From contig CAJZBQ010000056.1 of the NCBI GenBank assembly GCA_914767885.1, forward strand, positions 558,001 through 622,000: a stretch of DNA of 64,000 nt, read 5' to 3'. Below the pieces are notes generated by a model. That model saw only the letters and a list, made by a program, of their open reading frames with translations. It searched no databases and was not told the origin of the DNA. Made by a program: the position numbers and the translations under genes. Shown piece by piece: positions 21,334 through 31,921 of the stretch (position 1 is its first letter; the number at the start of each line of letters is the position of its first letter). This stretch comes from Blepharisma stoltei (lineage: Eukaryota > Ciliophora > Heterotrichea > Heterotrichida > Blepharismidae).

Positions 21334-22371
21334 ATGGAAAACACAGGAGTGTTTTTTAACATAAATTTCGATGGAACCAAATTTTCGCTCGAGGCTCCAA
21401 GCAGCCTTTCTAAACTTCTATGACAAGTTGCTAGACAAATAAAATACTCAAAACCAGTATCAAATCTGAACCTTTTTCATAATGATAGATTGGTAAAAAC
21501 AATGCTTTCATATAAAAATCTACTAGAATCTCCAGGAGAGCTAAACATATTAATTAAAGAGAAAGAAAATCTTTGAAACTCTTTATCTCCCAGCATTATG
21601 TGCATATCCAAAAATTATATCATGTGATACACATATTCATTACTTCCAGGCAGACTTGAAAATCTTTTAATTCCATCTCATTCAGTTTGTTTTACTTTCA
21701 ATAAATCATTTCCAAGAATAATTTGTGCTGATCAGCACTGAGAATTTAATACTAGCTCTTATACAATCATCCGAAAAGCACCAATGCAAACATGCCGATA
21801 TTATTTTGCATCAATACTCATTGAAGACTTTATCTATACTTTTGGAGGAGTTAATAAAGAAGGATATACAACTGACTCAGAAAGATACTCTTATGAAACT
21901 GATACCTGGACATATATCGAAAATTGTCCATTACCAGGTAGATCTGGGATGTCCACAGCAAATTGAGCAAATCTCTATATTTTCTTGTTTGGAGGTTTTG
22001 ACGGGCTTGAATACTCATCAAAAATTGACAAATATTGCATATATTCTGGAGACTGGTATAGCATTAGCCTTTCTTTGCCAATACACACACAATATTTAGG
22101 TGCTTTTGAAACAGGTAGAGGGATTCTTTTATTTGGGGGTAAAAATAATAAAGATTATTATCTTTTTTCTCCAGAAGAAGAGATAATAATTAAATTAGGA
22201 GCTTTGACAAATGCAGTACCTTTAAGGTTTTCGCAAAATCCCATTCTTATCAACTCTGAATATTTTATTGTAAATCAATCTATGAATGTTCTTCAATATG
22301 ACCTAGACTCAGAGAGCTGAAAAAATGGCTTCGATTTTTATAACCTGAATGAGATAAACTCTAATCCATAA
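21334..22371 (+). CDS. Kelch-repeat protein
   Basis: ATG 21334 to TAA 22369-22371, 345 residues, with six UGA codons read as Trp. The N-terminal ~130 residues lack clear motifs. From about residue 150 there are Kelch blades: ILIEDFIYTFGGVNKEGYTT (GG doublet) with the downstream Trp in YETDTWTYI, IFLFGGFDGLEYSSKIDKY with the downstream Trp in GDWYSI, and GRGILLFGGKNNKDYYLF. At least three repeats are recognisable. Kelch propellers bind proteins, often as adaptors; the partner here is unknown. It diverges from the pseudokinase gene with 160 bp between the two starts. Confidence 0.85.
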
Positions 22372-22428
22372 TTTCCTTATTTAATTTTGAGTTATTTTAC
22401 CACTTTTCTTCTGGCCCAAATCATTAAT

Positions 22429-23346
22429 ATGGTGACTACTCTTAATGTTATAGACACGATGAAGCGCATTAATCATAAATCTTCTGAATACCAGAAAAAA
22501 CTGATCAAATTAATTAGCTTTGCAGAATCAAATTCTCCAGACGTAATCTCTAATTAGAATTTTCCTGATAAAGTCCTTATTGATGTCTCAAAATTCCAAG
22601 AAATGTCTAAGATTTCCAAAAGCATTTTTGAGTATAATTTATTGATGTCAGACTCTTTACAGAAGATTGAAATACAGTTCGACGAATTTAAAAAGCTTCA
22701 GAAAATAGGAGCAAGCTTAAAGAAACAGCTGGCGAGCATGAAGGAAAGAATTAAAAGGGATGGGAAACTTATTAACTCTAATATCAAAAGGATAGGCCAA
22801 GTAATAAAGGAATTCAGAGAAAGGTGTAGGGATAGCTATGTGGAATATCTTAAATCCATTGATCTTGATTTAAGAAGAGTTATGAAGCCCTTCATTTCGA
22901 TGGAACTCATAGATGAGTTTGTTGATTACCCAAGGATAAACCCCAACGAAAGCCTCTATGCGAAATTTGAAAAACAAGTTATACCCAAAAGAAATTTAGC
23001 ATGCGATACAAACGAAGAATTAAATGCAAATATACAAATGCTTGTTAATACCATGAATTCAGTTGTTAAAGATATGCTTATGATTTTAACTGAAGCAAAC
23101 AAGAAATACTATGAAATTGTGAGCCCAGAATTGCTCGGATCTCGGGTTGCTACTCCACTAGCTCAAGAACTACCAGAATATTTTACCTTTACATGCGAAG
23201 ATTCTCCTGGAGATTCTCAAAGTAGCGCTTTTGATAAATTCACCGTCTTTCAGTTGAAGAATAAAATTCAATATCTTAAAGAAAAAGGAGATATAACTGC
23301 GAGAACTGCTGAAATGCTGCTTGTCAAGCTTGACAAAATGGTATAA
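22429..23346 (+). CDS. Helical protein, two exons, unknown function
   Basis: ATG 22429, 38 codons, a 15-nt intron GTAATCTCTAATTAG (22543-22557), then exon 2 to TAA 23346; about 300 residues. It is mostly helical (LQKIEIQFDEFKKLQKIGA, LKKQLASMKERIKRDGKL), with a compact middle (MELIDEFVDYPRINPNESLY) and a helical end (FQLKNKIQYLKEKGDITART). It starts only 57 bp after the Kelch gene ends on the same strand. Ciliates rarely use operons, so this is compaction rather than co-transcription. No family recognised. Confidence 0.75.
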
Positions 23347-23474
23347 TTTATAAGTGATATTGCTTCTTGGCTTAGAAAACTAAATTCATTTCGTTGGCTA
23401 ATGATCCATAAAGCGGCATAAAAAAAAACGAAATATTTTTTGCAAGCAAGCCGAATAAGTAATATTATCAATAT

Positions 23475-24382
23475 ATGATAAAAGAAGGTAAAACTGATAT
23501 TAATGAAATATTTGCAGATACGGATATTCCTATAACTAAAAGAGAAGAAATCGTTTTCAAACTTATTCACTACGATAAGGCAGATTTAAATGACGTAGAC
23601 ATAAGTGATGTTTTAGAAATTTCTCCAGAAAATAAATTAGATACAGTTAGATTTATTGAAAAGGGGGCAAGTAAAGGCCAAATACAAAGCTCATTTGATT
23701 GGAGGACCACAGAACGTCCTGAAGATAACTACTTACTTCCCCCCTCCGTGAGCGAACGAAATCATTGGAAAATCCTTTTTTTGGGTAATAACCCACTCTC
23801 TGTGTCTCTGTGAGTGAACACAAATTTTTTATGAAAAATTATTTTGATATATAGGTATTAATTATTATGATGAAATCTCTAGCTAATTCTTTTTAATTTT
23901 AAACAGCTTGCTTGGATTTTAAATTAAAACTATAAAAATTAAATTAATATTTGCTTTAAAATTATTTCGAATTAGGATTTTTTAAATTTGAAAAAAAAAA
24001 TTAACTATAAATTTATTTATAGATTTTTAAAAAAAAGATTAACCAGGGTGAGTCAGATAAAACAATCGACGAAAAATTAGAAAAAATTAATAACACCCCA
24101 GCAGATTCAGGAAGGGTTGAGCTGCTTTATTTCACACCAACCGCACAGGCTTCAAAAGGAAGGCTTTTTAAGCAAAGGAATTCTGTCCAGTTTTCAATTG
24201 TGAGGGATACCAAAGATGAAGGCTACTCAAGACCTGTCACACTAAATAGATTGAGATCAAGAAGAAATAACAGTGAAATTAGAGTTCGAAATACAACCCC
24301 AAAGGCCTCAAAAAAGCATTCTCCGAAGAGAACAGCGTCCCACGCGAAGCGACTTTCACTTGTCAATAAATCCATGCTATAA
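23475..24382 (+). CDS. Small basic protein interrupted by a family A IES
   Basis: ATG 23475 codes for an N-terminal helical, acidic domain (MIKEGKTDINEIFADTDIPI) up to GAA GAT. The IES 23726-24039 follows. Excision at TA joins GAT to AAC CAG GGT and the frame continues (KTIDEKLEKINNTPADSGRV, LYFTPTAQASKGRLF) to a basic tail KKHSPKRTASHAKR and TAA 24382, giving 197 residues. The tail suggests a nucleic-acid or microtubule contact. Family unknown. Confidence 0.7.
23726..24039 (+). mobile_element. Family A IES with a missing hairpin end
   Basis: The left TA 23726 lies 12 bases outside the poly-C cap; the two signature copies follow (CTCCGTGAGCGAACGAAA near 23744 and a decayed CTCTGTGAGTGAACACAAA near 23804). 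The right end stops at TA 24040, where other copies continue into their terminal hairpin, which is absent here. Reading frame supports these TAs rather than the TA adjoining the C tract. Confidence 0.75.
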
Positions 24383-24495
24383 AAAGCTAATTAAATAATT
24401 GCGCGATTTTTCTACTGAAAAATCTTTTACGGCTGAAGTCTTGAAAGTTTAATTTTTAAAGAAATTGAAAAAATCTCGTTGATTAAATGTTATTA

Positions 24496-24810
24496 CTAAT
24501 CCTTTTCTTCATCTTCTTCAGGTACATCTTCTGGCAAGACTCCTTGGACATCTAATGCATAACAGCCTGGGATTTTATTGGAAAGCCTGTTTCATCTCCC
24601 TACCCAAGATTGTGCGGGATTTATCATGGATATAATCCCTTCGAACCTCGAAGTTGTGCAGTCGATCATCCTTTCAGAATCATTTTTGATCTCCAACTGT
24701 TCACAGTTTTCGCATCCATCCTTAAGCCACTGATCTTCTGATTTAATGAGCTTGCATCTAAGACATGCTCTGAGCTTTGTGTAAGTAGCTGGCGCTATTC
24801 CTTCAGTCAT
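24496..24810 (-). CDS. SPT4: Transcription elongation factor Spt4
   Basis: Minus-strand ATG 24810 to TAG 24496, 104 residues, close to the usual length. Four Cys form the zinc finger: LRACLRCKLIKSEDQW then GCENCEQL. SWVGRW (Trp from UGA at 24592) and the end PGCYALDVQGVLPEDVPEE match the conserved C-terminal W-x-x-x-x-x-PG-YA-V-G-LP block. Spt4 pairs with Spt5 (DSIF) on RNA polymerase II to keep elongation processive. Confidence 0.93.
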
Positions 24811-24895
24811 TTTATAATTATAAAGGTACCCCCGAGAAAAAATTAATAAAGATTATAAACGATTTTGTAAGTGGTAATTTTTCTTAAAATTATTC

Positions 24896-25268
24896 TAACT
24901 CCCCCCCCCCCTCGAAGTTCGACCAAGATATAGGGAAATTCCTATTTTTTTGGAAAATTAACCCCCCTCAAAGTTCGACCAAGACCTATATGAAAATAAG
25001 CAATTTTTCAAAAATTTTAAACTATGTGGGGGTGGGCTTGCGATTTTTGTATTCAAGTTCTAAAAAAGCGTTACAAAACCATCTTGCACTATTTTTTTCT
25101 AACCCTTACACCCTCTCAACCATACAGAAGAATATGATAAATATTTTTGTTTTTTAACTACTAAATTATATAAAATAAATTCTATATAAATTTTTTTTTA
25201 AAACAATTTTTCTTAACCCCCCTCGAAGTTCGACCAAAAAAAATCTTGGTCGAACTTCGAGGGGGGAG
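24896..25268 (+). mobile_element. Family C IES-like element, intergenic
   Basis: TA-bounded, about 373 bp. The left end is poly-C plus CTCGAAGTTCGACCAAG, a spacer ATAGGGAAATTCCTATTTTT, then a second copy CTCAAAGTTCGACCAAG. The right end is a hairpin of the same signature (about 25218-25262) with a poly-G cap. The plan equals families A and B; only the signature differs, and the spacer resembles that of family B at 42835. It lies between Spt4 and the next gene. Confidence 0.8.
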
Positions 25269-25476
25269 TAAGGTTAAATTTCGAATATTAAATTCGATAA
25301 AAAATATTGACTATATAAAGCTCACTTCCTTACTTTATCTCTATATCTTCTTAATAAAAGGTGTAATTGATTTCTATAATATTTAAAATAATAATTAATT
25401 CTTTCACAAAAAGTTAATGAAAATCTATTAAAATAGGAACAGAAGTATTATCGAAAATATATTAAAATAATTGAAG

Positions 25477-26532
25477 ATGGAAGAATTCACTATCCCAAAA
25501 GAAGAAAAAGCAGATATTTTGCCTATATTCACAATGTTTTGAAAAAGTAAGGATGCAACCCCTAATAAAAAGAATTCGAGTTCAAGGACCTCACATTTGA
25601 CAAATAATTCTGATGAGCTTCCAGGGACTATGAATACTGAAGAAGAGCAAAGAAATAACTTTTTAAAGCTTAATAGCAATGGGCTACTAGATGAAAAAGG
25701 CAATCTGCTAAATGAAGTTTCTCCAGAAGAATCGGAAAATAATCCCCAGCATATCTCAATGCATTTTGTGGGCACCCCTTCAAGATCCGCAAAATATTCA
25801 ATGCGAGTTGTCAAAGAGCCTACAAAAGAAGACTCATACCATGACATTCTCCTTAAGTCAGCAAATGAAAATATATTAATTGAAAAATTCCAATCAGAAA
25901 AAAGAGAATTAAAAACGAGCAATGCCAAAGATATAGAATTTGCCTTACCTAATTCTATGGAAAGGCTTAAAATAGGCACCAAAGTCTGGAAATATCATTA
26001 TAATAAACCAACTAAAAAAGAAGTCCAAATCAGACTAAGGAATGAATATTTTGAATACTTAAGCAGACAAACGTGGGTCAGAATTTCTGGCAAATTCATT
26101 TATGGGATTCTTATTGGCAACGGCGGGTCAACATTTAAAATCTATAATGAATTTGCCAAAAAAAATAAATTGGAAATAGACGAACCAACAAATTGTTTTT
26201 CAGTTATGACAGAAATTCGAACTTATGATTTTTCAACCCCAAATGATATTGTTAGATATGATTTATGCATTACTTTAAGCTGGCTTGGAAGTTTGCAATG
26301 CAAGATTCCAACCTCTTTACCATTGACAAAAAGTAATTTCCATTTAGAATTGATCACTTTCAAAGTTATCAAAATAAAAATTGAAATTTCAGCCAAAGAA
26401 AAGTCCTTGTCCATTGTAGAACTATTTTTATTGGCAATTTATATAACAATAAAAGAGCAAAATATAATTTCAAACAAGAATTCTTGTTTGAATGAAATTT
26501 CTGTTATTTCAAAGATGCTATCTCTTCCATAA
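25477..26532 (+). CDS. Protein of unknown function, 351 aa
   Basis: ATG 25477 to TAA 26532, with a UGA (FTMFWKSK) read as Trp. The N-terminus is short and basic, then an acidic/Ser region. The middle (LKIGTKVWKYHYNKPTKKEV, WVRISGKFIYGILIGNG) looks like a beta-rich fold such as a PH-like domain, which is an impression only. The C-terminus is hydrophobic and beta/alpha mixed (VELFLLAIYITIKEQNII). No membrane topology is clear. Family not recognised. Confidence 0.65.
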
Positions 26533-26737
26533 GAAAATGTTAATTTTTTAAATTGGGATTATAAAAATGATAATAAATTTTTAATTTCCTATTTAAAATT
26601 TTTCACTTTGGAAAGGTTTTTTCTTTGAAGAAGTATTAATATTTGAGTTTAAAATAAGATATTCATACTTAATATATAATTGCTGCAATTAGCAATAAAT
26701 TCTATAGCATATCTATATAGATTTTACTAAACATTAA

Positions 26738-27069
26738 ATGGGGGAGTGAGGAGAAGGTTTACCAATGAATGTAAATTATTCAGGTTTATCTTTCGATCCA
26801 CAGGAAGAAACTTTGACAGAACTGCGAGCTATGAACAAATTCGTGTTAATTATCTCAAAATGAATAGGTTCGAGAAACTGAAGAAAAATCTGCCAGTTTC
26901 TGATGCAAGGCAAGAGTTAAAAAGAAAAAAGACGTCTCTTATGTCTTTTCTAACTCCAAGCATTAAATCACTATTTAGAAAGAAAAAAGCTAATGAAATT
27001 GATAATGGCAGCAAATCTACTTCGCCACAACAAAACTCGACACCACTTGGTGACTCGTATAACATTTAA
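26738..27069 (+). CDS. Small gene with unresolved frame change
   Basis: From ATG 26738 one frame codes MGEWGEGLPMNVNYSGLSFD and on to TELRAMNK. A second frame codes MNRFEKLKKNLPVSDARQEL and a basic helix (SLMSFLTPSIKSLFRKKKAN) to TAA 27069. Both look coding, and joining them needs a shift equal to removing 2 mod 3 bases around 26785-26860. No 15- or 16-nt GT...AG intron does this; a 20-nt GT...AG segment (26787-26806) or a 17-nt TA-TA segment would. It may be an unusual intron, an allele difference, or a decayed gene. Confidence 0.4.
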
Positions 27070-27118
27070 TTTCAGATTTTTGTAATTAAAATTAAGCATG
27101 CCAATTAATTAACATAAA

Positions 27119-28162
27119 ATGTTTTCCCTTACTCTGTCATAAATTAAGGAGTATCAATCAAATAAAATTTTAATTATTTTTTATTATATACTAAGTCATT
27201 AAAAATACTTTACTATATTATAATTTATTAGTATATTTATATAAAATATCTGGTGTAATTTTTGCAGAGAGTTATCAAATAATACTTTGGCCCCAATTTC
27301 AAAGCAAAATAAAGATCTCAGTGATTCAGAATCAGAAAGTGTTAAAAGCAGCGACTTTGGCGGAATGTTTGACCAGCAACTTATAGATAAATATGAAGAA
27401 GAGCATTATGAGTTTATGCAGTATGGAATTTCTCAAAAAAGTCAACTGATAATACGCAGGATTTCTATGTCAAAAAATATTCCATATGAATTCAGAATCC
27501 AGCCACTCTTCAGGCTCCTCATTGGAGCTTACCAAGAAATGAATTTAAATGAAATCGAAGTTGCAATGTGAGCAATTTATATTGAACGCTTCGTTTGACC
27601 TCAAATTAATTCAGCACTACACTATTTACTAGTTATTACTGCTTTTACTGCTAAATTGCACATGAACGACGATGTGAGACATTTAAGGGAGTACTTGAAA
27701 ACAAAAATACTAAGATTTGAAGAAAATTTCTCAGAGTGGTACACAAAAAACCAAAAAAATATGAATGTGTCACTGAATGAGCTTAATTCAGTTTATGCAA
27801 GCTTAGGAGAAAGTATGGCGATTTCCAAAGATTATATGACTCTGGAACTAAATTTTTATGTTGATGATATTCTTAAGTCTTCTTTACCTTATCAGTCTGA
27901 AGCAAAAGAACTTAGCTATGATTATAAATCTGAAGCCAGAAATATCAGTAATGATCATATTCCTGTCATGCCACTCATATTCCCTCCTATTGAAGTCCGC
28001 CATCTGAACTTTTACGATAATCTGTTGCCTCCGCTTTCAAATCCTAACAGTAGCTCTCATACTCCTCTTGTGCCAACTCCAGGATATGAAGGAGGGGCAG
28101 AGTTTTTAAATCTCACTCCGAATATTCCTCAACAAGGAAAACCCAAGGCAAGCTTTTGATAA
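27119..28162 (+). CDS. Protein of unknown function with a short first exon, IES and intron
   Basis: The open frame from about 27272 lacks an ATG. A 15-nt intron GTGTAATTTTTGCAG (27253-27267) precedes it. Removing a 117-bp TA-TA segment (27130-27246) joins ATG TTT TCC CTT to ATC TG(A), then the intron, then GAG TTA TCA, giving 303 residues in frame. UGA at 27569, 27596 and 28157 is Trp; the stop is TAA 28160. The protein has a Ser/Asp-rich N-terminus, a helical core (QSQLIIRRISMSKN type segments, EVAMWAIYIERFVWPQINSA, LEFYVDDI-like region) and a Pro-rich tail. The 5' model is tentative; the body of the gene is sound. Nearest internal ATG: 27365. Confidence 0.6.
27130..27246. mobile_element. 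Candidate 117-bp IES without terminal repeats
   Basis: TA 27130 to TA 27247. It begins TACTCTGTCATAAAT, slightly like the family A cap, and is otherwise plain AT-rich sequence. It is supported only by the reading frame it restores at the 5' end of the gene. Confidence 0.4.
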
Positions 28163-28254
28163 ATCAACATAATTTAATGTTCATCATTTTGGCTTATTAC
28201 AGTGCTTTTTTACAAAAAAGATAAGATAACTAATTTATAATTTAGAGGCTAATA

Positions 28255-28407
28255 ATGGATGAATCCTTATTCAATCTTTCGTATGTCGCCGCTATTTCAA
28301 TTATTTTGGGAATCATTGTAACATTCACATGCCTGAGAAAGCAAAATCCTAAAATTGAGAAGAAAACAGGATCAGCGCTGTGGAAGTCGCAGAAAAAGCG
28401 GGAATAG
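28255..28407 (+). CDS. 50-residue single-pass membrane microprotein
   Basis: ATG 28255 to TAG 28405-28407. MDESLFNLSYVAAISIILGI starts a short acidic N-terminus and one hydrophobic helix (about residues 9-27, including IILGIIVTFTCL). A Lys-rich C-terminal tail (KIEKKTGSALWKSQKKRE) follows. Charge placement suggests a tail facing the cytosol, and the double Lys near the end could be an ER-retention-like signal. It looks real because codon use, ATG and stop frame a compact membrane protein in a short gap. No family recognised. Confidence 0.55.
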   Translation: MDESLFNLSYVAAISIILGIIVTFTCLRKQNPKIEKKTGSALWKSQKKRE

Positions 28408-28490
28408 AGTGTTTGATTTTAATTAATTAATCCTCCAAAAACGAAAATTTAAAATTGACCAAAACTCAAAGCATCTGATAATAATGTGCA

Positions 28491-28647
28491 CCGCCTTAGT
28501 CGGCAACACTGCTCCGGAGGCGCGTACTGGAGATCGAGGCTGACTGGCCCCAGACGGTCGGCGGGCCCTATGCGACGAAGAAGCAGCGGGAAGCTCTGGG
28601 AGGGGTTACCCCGTGAATGGCGTTAAACACAGAACCTAATAAGTTAA
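28491..28647 (+). mobile_element. SINE-like retroelement 2 with 14-bp target-site duplication
   Basis: A 157-bp GC-rich insert with no ORF, flanked by the identical direct repeat GATAATAATGTGCA at 28477-28490 and 28648-28661. It ends CCTAATAAGTTAA, like the other elements' TTAAG tails. No inverted repeats are seen. It is clearly distinct from the TA-bounded IESs. Confidence 0.85.
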
Positions 28648-28661
28648 GATAATAATGTGCA

Positions 28662-28853
28662 ATTTAGATGACGATACCCATTGTGCACAGTCTTCACTAT
28701 TTAAAGTTGTTTATGAATGACCAGAATCAAAAATAGTTTTAAATTAATTTAAGATTCTATTCTATTTTTGGAGCGTAGATGTTTTTGACCTTTAGGAATG
28801 ATTTATTAGATTTTGATATTTTGAGCCATCAATTATAAATATCATGCCTTAAT
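28662..28853. other. AT-rich intergenic region
   Basis: No feature supported. Confidence 0.5.
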
Positions 28854-29990
28854 TTATACAGTTAAATTATAATATTTTCGAATTGTATTGAATATACAGA
28901 TACTTTTATTTAAATTGAGAGATATCAACAGTATGAACAAATGGATACACTTAGAGCAATATCCAAGTCTGGCTTTTCCTCTTAATTCTGCTTGGATCTC
29001 TTTTATTTCAATCTCCTCCTCTTTTGTGTTTGTGTTTGGTTTTGTTTCAGACATTGTACGCTTTGGCATTCTAGTATTCGTCAATACATTTGTAATATCA
29101 ATCGGCTCTTCATCCGAACTTGAGCTTTCTGAGTCACCTTGGTATTTATACTTTATATCGTCATCTGAGTATCCTCTTAATCTTCTCTCAAGCTTGGCTT
29201 GGATTGGTGAGTAATTTTGGCTTCTATTTAACCCTATTTCTACTTTTTTTGATTTTCATGCAAGATTTCGACTCCCAAGTGCTTTTTTTGGAGAAAGTAA
29301 TGGCGAGTCTCCAACAAGAATAAAATTACTTTCTATAGGCTTTACCACCTCAATTCTTTCTAAACTTTTTTCAAATTCAGGAAGATTTTCTTTTTCATTT
29401 ATCTTCGGTACATGAGCTGGCTCATCTGCCTTCTTATTATCAGAAGTTACAATTTCTTTTGGCCTGAAATATTCTCTTTTTACCAAATAATCGTCTTCTA
29501 TAACAATATCTGATACTAATAAGTTTATTTCATCTATTTTCTTTGAATAATCTTCAGATGAAAAGCTCGAGCTATGCGTATGTGAAAGCATCTGCACGCA
29601 AGTCGTGATGCTTAGCTTGGCTGATTTATCGCTGCATTCCTCAATCGGGATTTCTAATCTCCGAAATGTTTCTTGGTTGGTGATTTTTTCTGGTAACTTC
29701 AATTCGCATTTTCCTAATTTTACAGGGAGTTTTGCTTGCTTTTCAACAATAAAAAAATTGATTCAGCCGTTTTCAGGTTCTTGCTTATTGATAATAAAAG
29801 TTAATGGTTGCTCAATGATTGCTCTTCCTTGGAAAATATCATAATACCTAGGGAGTGTTTCAAATTTTGTATCTTTGTATTCGGCAACTATTTGTATTAA
29901 GCTGGCGTCTAAGTGTAAAATTTTCAAGAAATGGACTTGAATTTTATAGCAAAACCTTTCGATGCCTGTGCTTTTTAAATTTTGTGTCAT
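28854..29990 (-). CDS. C2-like domain protein with disordered tail
   Basis: Minus-strand ATG 29990 to TAA 28854, about 378 residues, with UGAs at 29763 and 29256 read as Trp. Residues about 10-115 are beta-rich and fit a C2-type fold of the NT-C2 sort: YKIQVHFLKILHLDASLIQI, then GRAIIEQPLTFIINKQ, then KLPVKLGKCELKLPEKI. The rest is charged and Ser-rich with an acidic patch (SESSSSDEEPID). The last ~40 residues (IHLFILLISLNLNKS) are hydrophobic and could include an unspliced non-coding end. Lipid or membrane contact is the usual role of C2 domains; here it is inference. Confidence 0.6.
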
Positions 29991-30046
29991 TATATCAGAA
30001 ATTTATATGTTAATTTAGTGAAATTCATTAAAATGGTTTAAAATTA

Positions 30047-31855
30047 CTAAAATAGCTCCACAAAAATAAGCTGATCTACTAAAAAGCAATAATTCGTAGC
30101 TGTTCTTCCCCATCGTTTTTTTACTTCTTCTAAAATGATATCATCTGGAGTTTCCAGCTGTCTTTGTCTCCTCAAAAACTGATATATTTCATTAAATAGT
30201 TTCTCTCCCATACAGTCTACACATTGTTTTCTCATCGAATCTCTTTTATCAACGACAATTTTAGTAGGAGACAAGCCTGAGCTTGATTCTCTTGAAGCTT
30301 CCTCTATAAATTCCAGTCTTCCGCCATTATTCATTTGGTTCCTATACATACTAATGACTTGTGTGAGCTCTTCTGGGTTGTTTTCTGCAATTTCAGGGTT
30401 TCCATCGTCAACGAAATTCAAGTTATATTGTCCTGATGCCCGAATTGGCCTGTCATCATGAGGATTATTTTTGGTGCCAAAGACATTAGTATAAGCTGAG
30501 GCTTCAAATGTGTCAGAGTATGTCATTGTATCTTCGGTAGGCTGGGCATATTTCAAATAGTTTCTATAGTTTTCTTCTGTGTTCAAGTCTTGAGACCGAG
30601 TTAAATTAAATTCTTCAGTCAGCTCTGATAAATCTTCAGCCCTTTCGTATGATTTTTGGTTAGTAAACATTAATGATGCAATTGTTGAGCCACTTCCACT
30701 CAAGTCTCGAGGAGGAGCCATCGCTTGTTTAATTACAGCTTGGTTTTGTTGTCGCTGGCTTGGCGAAGAATACAGCATATCCTGCTTTCTTTGTTTTGTT
30801 CTAAATTTATCTTACATTTGATTCGTCATATAAGCTTCTCTGGCAGCTTGTTTAAGCTTTTCTGCTTCTTGTTCCGCCTTTTCCCTTTTTATTCGTGCCA
30901 ACCTTTGCTTCGGCGTCTCATCAGGGCTGGCGGGACTCGGAGGTTCTTGTACCTGGACTGCGGTCTTTCTTATGCTTAACGATCTGACAGTCGTTAAGCT
31001 TTGTCCATTTGTATCCACAAAGTTTTGCATGAACGATAAAACATATGGGGTTCTCAAGAGCTCGCTTATGGAAATTCTTTGAGAAGAATCTTTGACAAGT
31101 AAATTTCTATTTGAGGATTACTGTACTATTGATCGCAATTGAGGGGAATAATATGAGGGAATTGGTTCTGCCCTCTCTGTCACTATTTTAAATACTAACC
31201 CAAGTAAATTATCAGCAGAAAATGCATGCTTAAGGGTACAAAGTTCATATAAAACGCATCCAAGTGACCATGTATCACTTTTATAGCTATAAGGCTTATT
31301 TTCGCACACTTCAGGACTCATATAGTATGGAGTCCCTACCACTGTCTGGGCAGCCTCAGACCCTTGCAAGACTCTAGAAATTCCAAAATCTCCTAGCTTT
31401 ACAGTATTATTTCCAGTAAGATATATATTGGATGATTTGATATCTCGATGCAGAATTCCTTGAGAATGTATATATTGCAGAGCCATACACATTTGAACAA
31501 ACCAGTTCATGATTTCAGTTTCGGTAAACGTTTCTCTCTGCTTCACTTTTTGTTTGATATGATACCCAAGATCTCCGATTTTGCAGTATTCCATAACAAT
31601 TATAAGCAGGCCTTCTTCACAGAAGCTTTCTTTATACTTCACTATGTTTGGATGATTCAATCTTCTAAGAAGCTCTGCTTCCTGGTGAGCCCCTCTTATT
31701 TCTTTGTCACTCATTCCTCCCAGGACAATCTTTTTAGCGACATATTGCTGGCTATCTTGAAGGCTTTGAACTAAATGAGCACTTCCTGAATATTTTTTAC
31801 CAAAGTTTCCTCTTCCGATAATCCCGAACTCTCTGTATTTTTGCAAGTAAGACAT
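30047..31855 (-). CDS. NIMA-related (NEK) protein kinase
   Basis: Minus-strand ATG 31855. Two 15-nt introns, GTAATCCTCAAATAG (31107-31121) and GTAAGATAAATTTAG (30801-30815), then TAA 30047; about 592 residues. The N-terminal kinase domain is complete: GIIGRGNFGK (glycine loop), YVAKKI (Lys), a Glu in the C-helix, LHRDIKSSNIYL (HRD), KLGDFGIS (DFG), TVVGTPYYMSPEV (activation loop, GT-YYMSPE typical of NEKs) and WSLGCVLYELCTLKHAF. The domain ends across intron 1 (LRSIVQNLL then SQRISISELL), and a coiled-coil/basic segment follows. NEKs act on cilia, basal bodies and mitosis and are expanded in ciliates. Confidence 0.92.
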
Positions 31856-31921
31856 CTTAAAAAACTATAAAAAAACTCCTTTAGATTAGTTGGAATTATG
31901 AATAATACTTATAAAGCTAAG

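Noticed and set aside
28485..28650. GC-rich island as a structured RNA gene (5S, SRP or RNase P RNA)
   Set aside because: No known conserved core was recognised, and exact flanking 14-bp repeats with a tail indicate an inserted element.
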